Of a DNA stretch of 64,000 bases, positions 61,152 to 64,000 are shown in pieces. Both the position numbers and the translations under genes were made by a program. The notes beneath the pieces are model-generated. The model had not been told where the DNA came from. It did no database searches and worked only from the letters and a program-made list of their open reading frames with translations. This DNA comes from Mycobacterium sp. AZCC_0083 (lineage in GTDB: Bacteria; Actinomycetota; Actinomycetes; Mycobacteriales; Mycobacteriaceae). The DNA lies in assembly GCF_014202335.1 (NCBI RefSeq), contig NZ_JACHGP010000009.1, positions 334,387 to 398,386 on the forward strand, in the 5' to 3' direction. Each line of letters begins with the position of its first letter. Positions within the stretch are counted from its first letter, which is position 1.

Positions 61152-61194
61152 CATACATACTGGATGTATGTTACTTACGTACATACCGTATGTA
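61152..61194. promoter_or_regulatory. two TetR-type palindromic operators
   Basis: Site 1 (61152-61170) is CATACAT-ACTGG-ATGTATG; site 2 (61180-61194) is the 7-bp arm palindrome TACATAC-C-GTATGTA. Their centres are 26 bases apart and they lie between the TetR and SRPBCC genes. Confidence 0.75.
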
Positions 61195-61233
61195 GGTTCG
61201 CACGAGAGCTTACTCATCCACCGGGAGATCGCA

Positions 61234-61695
61234 GTGACCAAGAAGAATCTCGAAACGTCGATCGACGTCGACGCCGCACCCGACCAGACCTGGACGGTCC
61301 TGTCGGACCTGAAGCGGATGCCTGAGTGGAGTCCACAGTGCAGAGGGATGTGGCCGTTGAGCGCGCTGCGCACCGGCACCATCACGGTGAACATGAACCG
61401 GCAGGGCAGGAAGTACTGGCCGACGGCATCCAAGGTCGTGCGCTTCGAACCCAACCATGCCATCGCATTTCAGACGCTGACGAACAACAGTGTCTGGACG
61501 TTCGAAATCACCCCAACCGCAACGGGATCCAGAATCACCGAACGCCGGCTAGTCCCCCAGGACGGTACGACGTGGATCTCCGAGACCATCGTCGATCATG
61601 TTCTCGGCGGCGAAGAACGCTTCGACGACGAAATGCTCGACGGTATGAACGCGACACTCGCGAAGATCAAGGCAGCCGTCGAAGACGCCCGGTGA
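61234..61695 (+). CDS. SRPBCC-family protein (polyketide cyclase-like)
   Basis: The 153-residue protein has the START-like pattern SIDVDAAPDQTWTVLSDLKRMPEWSPQCR and a long C-terminal helix. The ligand or product is unknown; such proteins often bind hydrophobic metabolites. GGGAGATCGCA precedes the GTG. It is divergent from the TetR gene and probably its target. Confidence 0.85.
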   Translation: MTKKNLETSIDVDAAPDQTWTVLSDLKRMPEWSPQCRGMWPLSALRTGTITVNMNRQGRKYWPTASKVVRFEPNHAIAFQTLTNNSVWTFEITPTATGSRITERRLVPQDGTTWISETIVDHVLGGEERFDDEMLDGMNATLAKIKAAVEDAR

Positions 61696-61722
61696 CCGGG
61701 CATCTCCGCACTACGTCAACGG

Positions 61723-62058
61723 TTAGCTGGATGGGGCGGTGGTGTTCTCGACCCCGGCCAGCGGCCAGCCGGCCGCGGCAAGCTTGGCCGCCACCCGGTT
61801 GATGTTCTCACTGCCCGCGTCGTGCTGGGTGACCTCGGAGATGAACGCCTCGATCTCGTCGGTGTCGATCGAACCGTCGGTCAGCGCCGCCGAACCGTCG
61901 GCGGTGATGTTGCGGACGACCTCTTTGATTTGGTCTTCGGTCAACGGGGTTGCGCGCAGCAACGCCAGCAGCGGAACGCGGTCGGGGCCGGGAACGCCCT
62001 CGGGATAGCCGGCCCGAAGCCAATTCAGGATGGAACCCAGAAGCGAGGTGTTGGTCAC
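61723..62058 (-). CDS. DUF3349 family protein
   Basis: The 111-residue helical protein has the DUF3349 pattern: LNWLRAGYPEGVPGPDRVPLLALLRATPLTEDQIKEVV and IDTDEIEAFISEVT. This is a mycobacterial family with solved folds and unknown function. The GTG start at 62058 gives MTNTSLLGSI. It converges with the SRPBCC gene. Confidence 0.85.
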   Translation of the reverse strand: MTNTSLLGSILNWLRAGYPEGVPGPDRVPLLALLRATPLTEDQIKEVVRNITADGSAALTDGSIDTDEIEAFISEVTQHDAGSENINRVAAKLAAAGWPLAGVENTTAPSS

Positions 62059-62304
62059 GCCGCCAAGTCTCGCGGTTGCTCCACGTCACCGCCACTACCG
62101 CGCCGGACAGTTCTCCGGTCATTCATGCGCAGTTCAGGCAAGTTTTCCCGCAGTTCGGCACCATCCCGGGTGGAAGGATTCCTGCCGATCGGCAGTAAAT
62201 ATCGCTCCTCGAGTTGTCGGGTGGCGGTCCGGATGCGACGCTCGACAACGGACTTGCAGCGTCGCGGGCCTCAATTGCACTCGAATCCGACCCAGGAGGC
62301 CTGC

Positions 62305-63912
62305 GTGACCACCGAATCCGCAACCACCGAAGACAAGCCGGCGGCGCCGACCAGCGGGCTCAAGAAGGGGTCGATCGGCATCGTCGCCGTCATCTTCATG
62401 GCCGTCGCCAATGCCGCGCCGATCACGGCCATGACGGGCAACGTGCCCATCGCCGTCGGGTTCGGCAACGGACTCGGAGCGCCCGCGGGCTTCCTGTTCG
62501 CGACGATCATCTTGACCCTCTTCGCGCTCGGCTACGTCGCGATGGCGCGGCACATCACCACGACCGGCGCGTTCTACGGCTTCATCTCCCACGGCCTCGG
62601 CCAGGTGTGGGGAATGGCCAGCGGCGTGCTGGCCACCTTCGCCTACGTCGTCTTCGAGGGCTCGTTGATCGGCGGTTGCGCCTACTTCGCCAACGACGCG
62701 CTCAACACCATCTTCGGCGTGAACGTCCCCTGGTTGGTGATCGCCGTCGTCGCGATCGTGGGCATTGCGCTGCTCTGCTACTTCGACATCAGCCTGACGG
62801 CGGCCATCCTCGGCGTCACACTGACCGCGGAAGTCCTCGTGCTGCTCGCGCTGGCGCTGTCGGTGATCTTCAAGGGCGGCGGGCCCGACGGCTTGATGCT
62901 GAGCCAGACGGTGCTGCTCAACAACGCTTTCGAGGGCCTGCCCGCGGGAGCGTTCGGCACGGCCGCCGCAGCCGGATCCATGGCCATCGGCCTGTTCTTC
63001 GCATTCTGGTCGTGGGTGGGCTTCGAGACCACCGCGGTGTACGGCGAGGAGTCCCGCAACCCGAAGAAGATCATCCCGCGGGCGACCATCATCGCAGTGG
63101 TCGGACTCGGCCTGTTCTACACGTTCATCTCAGCGATGGTGATCGCGGGCAACGGCGCCAAGACGTCGGTCGAGACGTCGATCAGCGCGTCACCGCTCGA
63201 CCTGTTCTTCGGACTGGTCAGCGGGAACCTCGGCGGCGTGGTCCTCGACGTCTACAAGGCGCTGCTCGTCATCGGCTCCTTCGCTTGCGCGTTGGCGTTC
63301 CACAACGCCGCGTCGCGCTACCTCTTCGCACTCGGACGTGAGATCCCATCGGACAAGGTGAAGTCGACCATCGGCAGCACCCATCCCAAGCACGGCTCGC
63401 CCTGGGTCGCCTCGACGATTCAGAGCGTCATCACGCTGCTGATCGTGCTGGCGTTCGCGGTCTTCACCGCCGTCCAGGTGCCCGACGCCAACGGCGCCCC
63501 AGTCGACACCCCGGCGCTGGTGCCCTACGTCAACATCTACGGGCTGCTGGCCCTGATCGGCACCGCAGCGATCCTGCTGGTGCAGGCCATCTGCTCGGCC
63601 GCGGTGATCTGGTACTTCTGGGTGCGAAAGACTCACCGCGGCAACGTGATCACGACCCTGATCTGTCCGCTGATCGGTGGCGTGGCCATGCTGTACGTGG
63701 TGTGGCTGCTGTGGGACAACCGGGAGTTCGCGGCCGGCCTGGCAGCGAAGTCCGACGTGTTCAAGGTGGCCCCGTACATGATCGTCGGAGCGTTCGCGAT
63801 CGGTCTGGTCTACGCGTTGTGGCTTCGGTCCGCCAATCCCGCGATCTACGCCGAGATCGGACGCACCGTCATGGAGGACGCCCACGAGCGCACCGAAGAG
63901 ACGCCCGCCTAA
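62305..63912 (+). CDS. APC-superfamily amino acid/polyamine permease
   Basis: The 535-residue permease has about 12 helices, starting GSIGIVAVIFMAVANAAPITAMTGNVPIAVG with the APC-type GxG-like discontinuous helix, then FFAFWSWVGFETTAVYGEESRNPKKIIPRA, typical of amino acid permeases. The N- and C-termini are cytoplasmic and charged. AGGAGG lies 6 bases before the GTG. The substrate is unknown. The gene ends 88 bases before the window edge, where I see nothing. Confidence 0.92.
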   Translation: MTTESATTEDKPAAPTSGLKKGSIGIVAVIFMAVANAAPITAMTGNVPIAVGFGNGLGAPAGFLFATIILTLFALGYVAMARHITTTGAFYGFISHGLGQVWGMASGVLATFAYVVFEGSLIGGCAYFANDALNTIFGVNVPWLVIAVVAIVGIALLCYFDISLTAAILGVTLTAEVLVLLALALSVIFKGGGPDGLMLSQTVLLNNAFEGLPAGAFGTAAAAGSMAIGLFFAFWSWVGFETTAVYGEESRNPKKIIPRATIIAVVGLGLFYTFISAMVIAGNGAKTSVETSISASPLDLFFGLVSGNLGGVVLDVYKALLVIGSFACALAFHNAASRYLFALGREIPSDKVKSTIGSTHPKHGSPWVASTIQSVITLLIVLAFAVFTAVQVPDANGAPVDTPALVPYVNIYGLLALIGTAAILLVQAICSAAVIWYFWVRKTHRGNVITTLICPLIGGVAMLYVVWLLWDNREFAAGLAAKSDVFKVAPYMIVGAFAIGLVYALWLRSANPAIYAEIGRTVMEDAHERTEETPA

Positions 63913-64000
63913 TGGGAGTCGATCAGCGTGTCCTTGACGGGGATCTTGGTTCTCGAGCGGGAGGCTGATTACCGAGCCGCCGGCCGGTGAGCACTGTCGT

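Noticed and set aside
1..64000. CRISPR arrays, tRNA or rRNA genes, insertion sequences, prophage
   Set aside because: I saw no spaced direct-repeat array, no cloverleaf or rRNA stretch, and no transposase or integrase motifs on either strand.
63913..64000. Short ORF after the APC permease
   Set aside because: An 18-codon frame at 63912 has no support beyond chance.

Overview
The window reads as the chromosome of a mycobacterium, most likely a fast-growing environmental species (Mycolicibacterium type). The evidence is high GC, many GTG starts, and an order of housekeeping genes that follows, from memory, the M. tuberculosis Rv3011c-Rv3046c stretch: gatA-gatC, an ACT protein, ligA, a MetE-like protein (Rv3015c), lpqA, mnmA-iscS, an acyltransferase pair (Rv3026c/Rv3027c), etfB-etfA, the methylglucose lipopolysaccharide (MGLP) genes (Rv3030-3032, Rv3034c), Rv3035, Rv3036c, two methyltransferases, echA17, a Nudix protein, an ABC ATPase, serB, ctaD, fecB, adhC and a DUF3349 protein. 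The species assignment is inference.

Accessory blocks interrupt this scaffold. (1) 4.5-14.9 kb: a methyltransferase plus multicopper oxidase unit behind a near-perfect IdeR box, an MmcQ/YjbR protein, a 0.9-kb gene-poor gap, an 820-residue secreted Gly/Ala repeat protein, an acyl-CoA ligase, a secreted low-complexity protein, an AHSA1/ArsR pair with its operator, and an alpha/beta hydrolase. (2) 16.6-19.4 kb: a MocR regulator with a divergent small gene, and a VapBC module preceded by three 11-bp repeats. (3) 23.7-35.3 kb: a polyol (probably tetritol/erythrulose type) uptake and catabolism cluster with a SorC-type regulator, dehydrogenase, ABC transporter, DhaK-DhaL kinase, RpiB-type isomerase and FGGY kinase; one of its two ABC ATPases carries an apparent one-base insertion. 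(4) 41.2-43.5 kb: an MFS exporter with an ArsR-type regulator inside the MGLP region. (5) 50.9-54.7 kb: a YczE/YczR membrane protein and MocR pair with a previously hidden 53-residue ORF, and a Qor/HxlR pair.

A short GC-rich sequence with the core GAGCGRAGCGAC followed by a G run occurs six times at five loci, always inside coding sequence near a protein end or in a linker. At two loci it lies where adjacent genes overlap in different frames. Inverted repeats include a perfect 17-bp-stem terminator after etfA, a terminator after the secreted repeat protein, a large hairpin between adhC and a TetR gene, and candidate operators for the AHSA1/ArsR, VapBC, SorC, YczR and TetR systems.

The core genes cover protein and tRNA synthesis (GatCAB, MnmA with its desulfurase), DNA ligation, electron transfer (ETF, cytochrome oxidase subunit I), cell-envelope lipid and polysaccharide synthesis, serine synthesis and iron uptake. 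The accessory blocks add nutrient scavenging, iron-responsive functions, export and stress regulation. No tRNA, rRNA, CRISPR array, prophage or insertion sequence was recognised.
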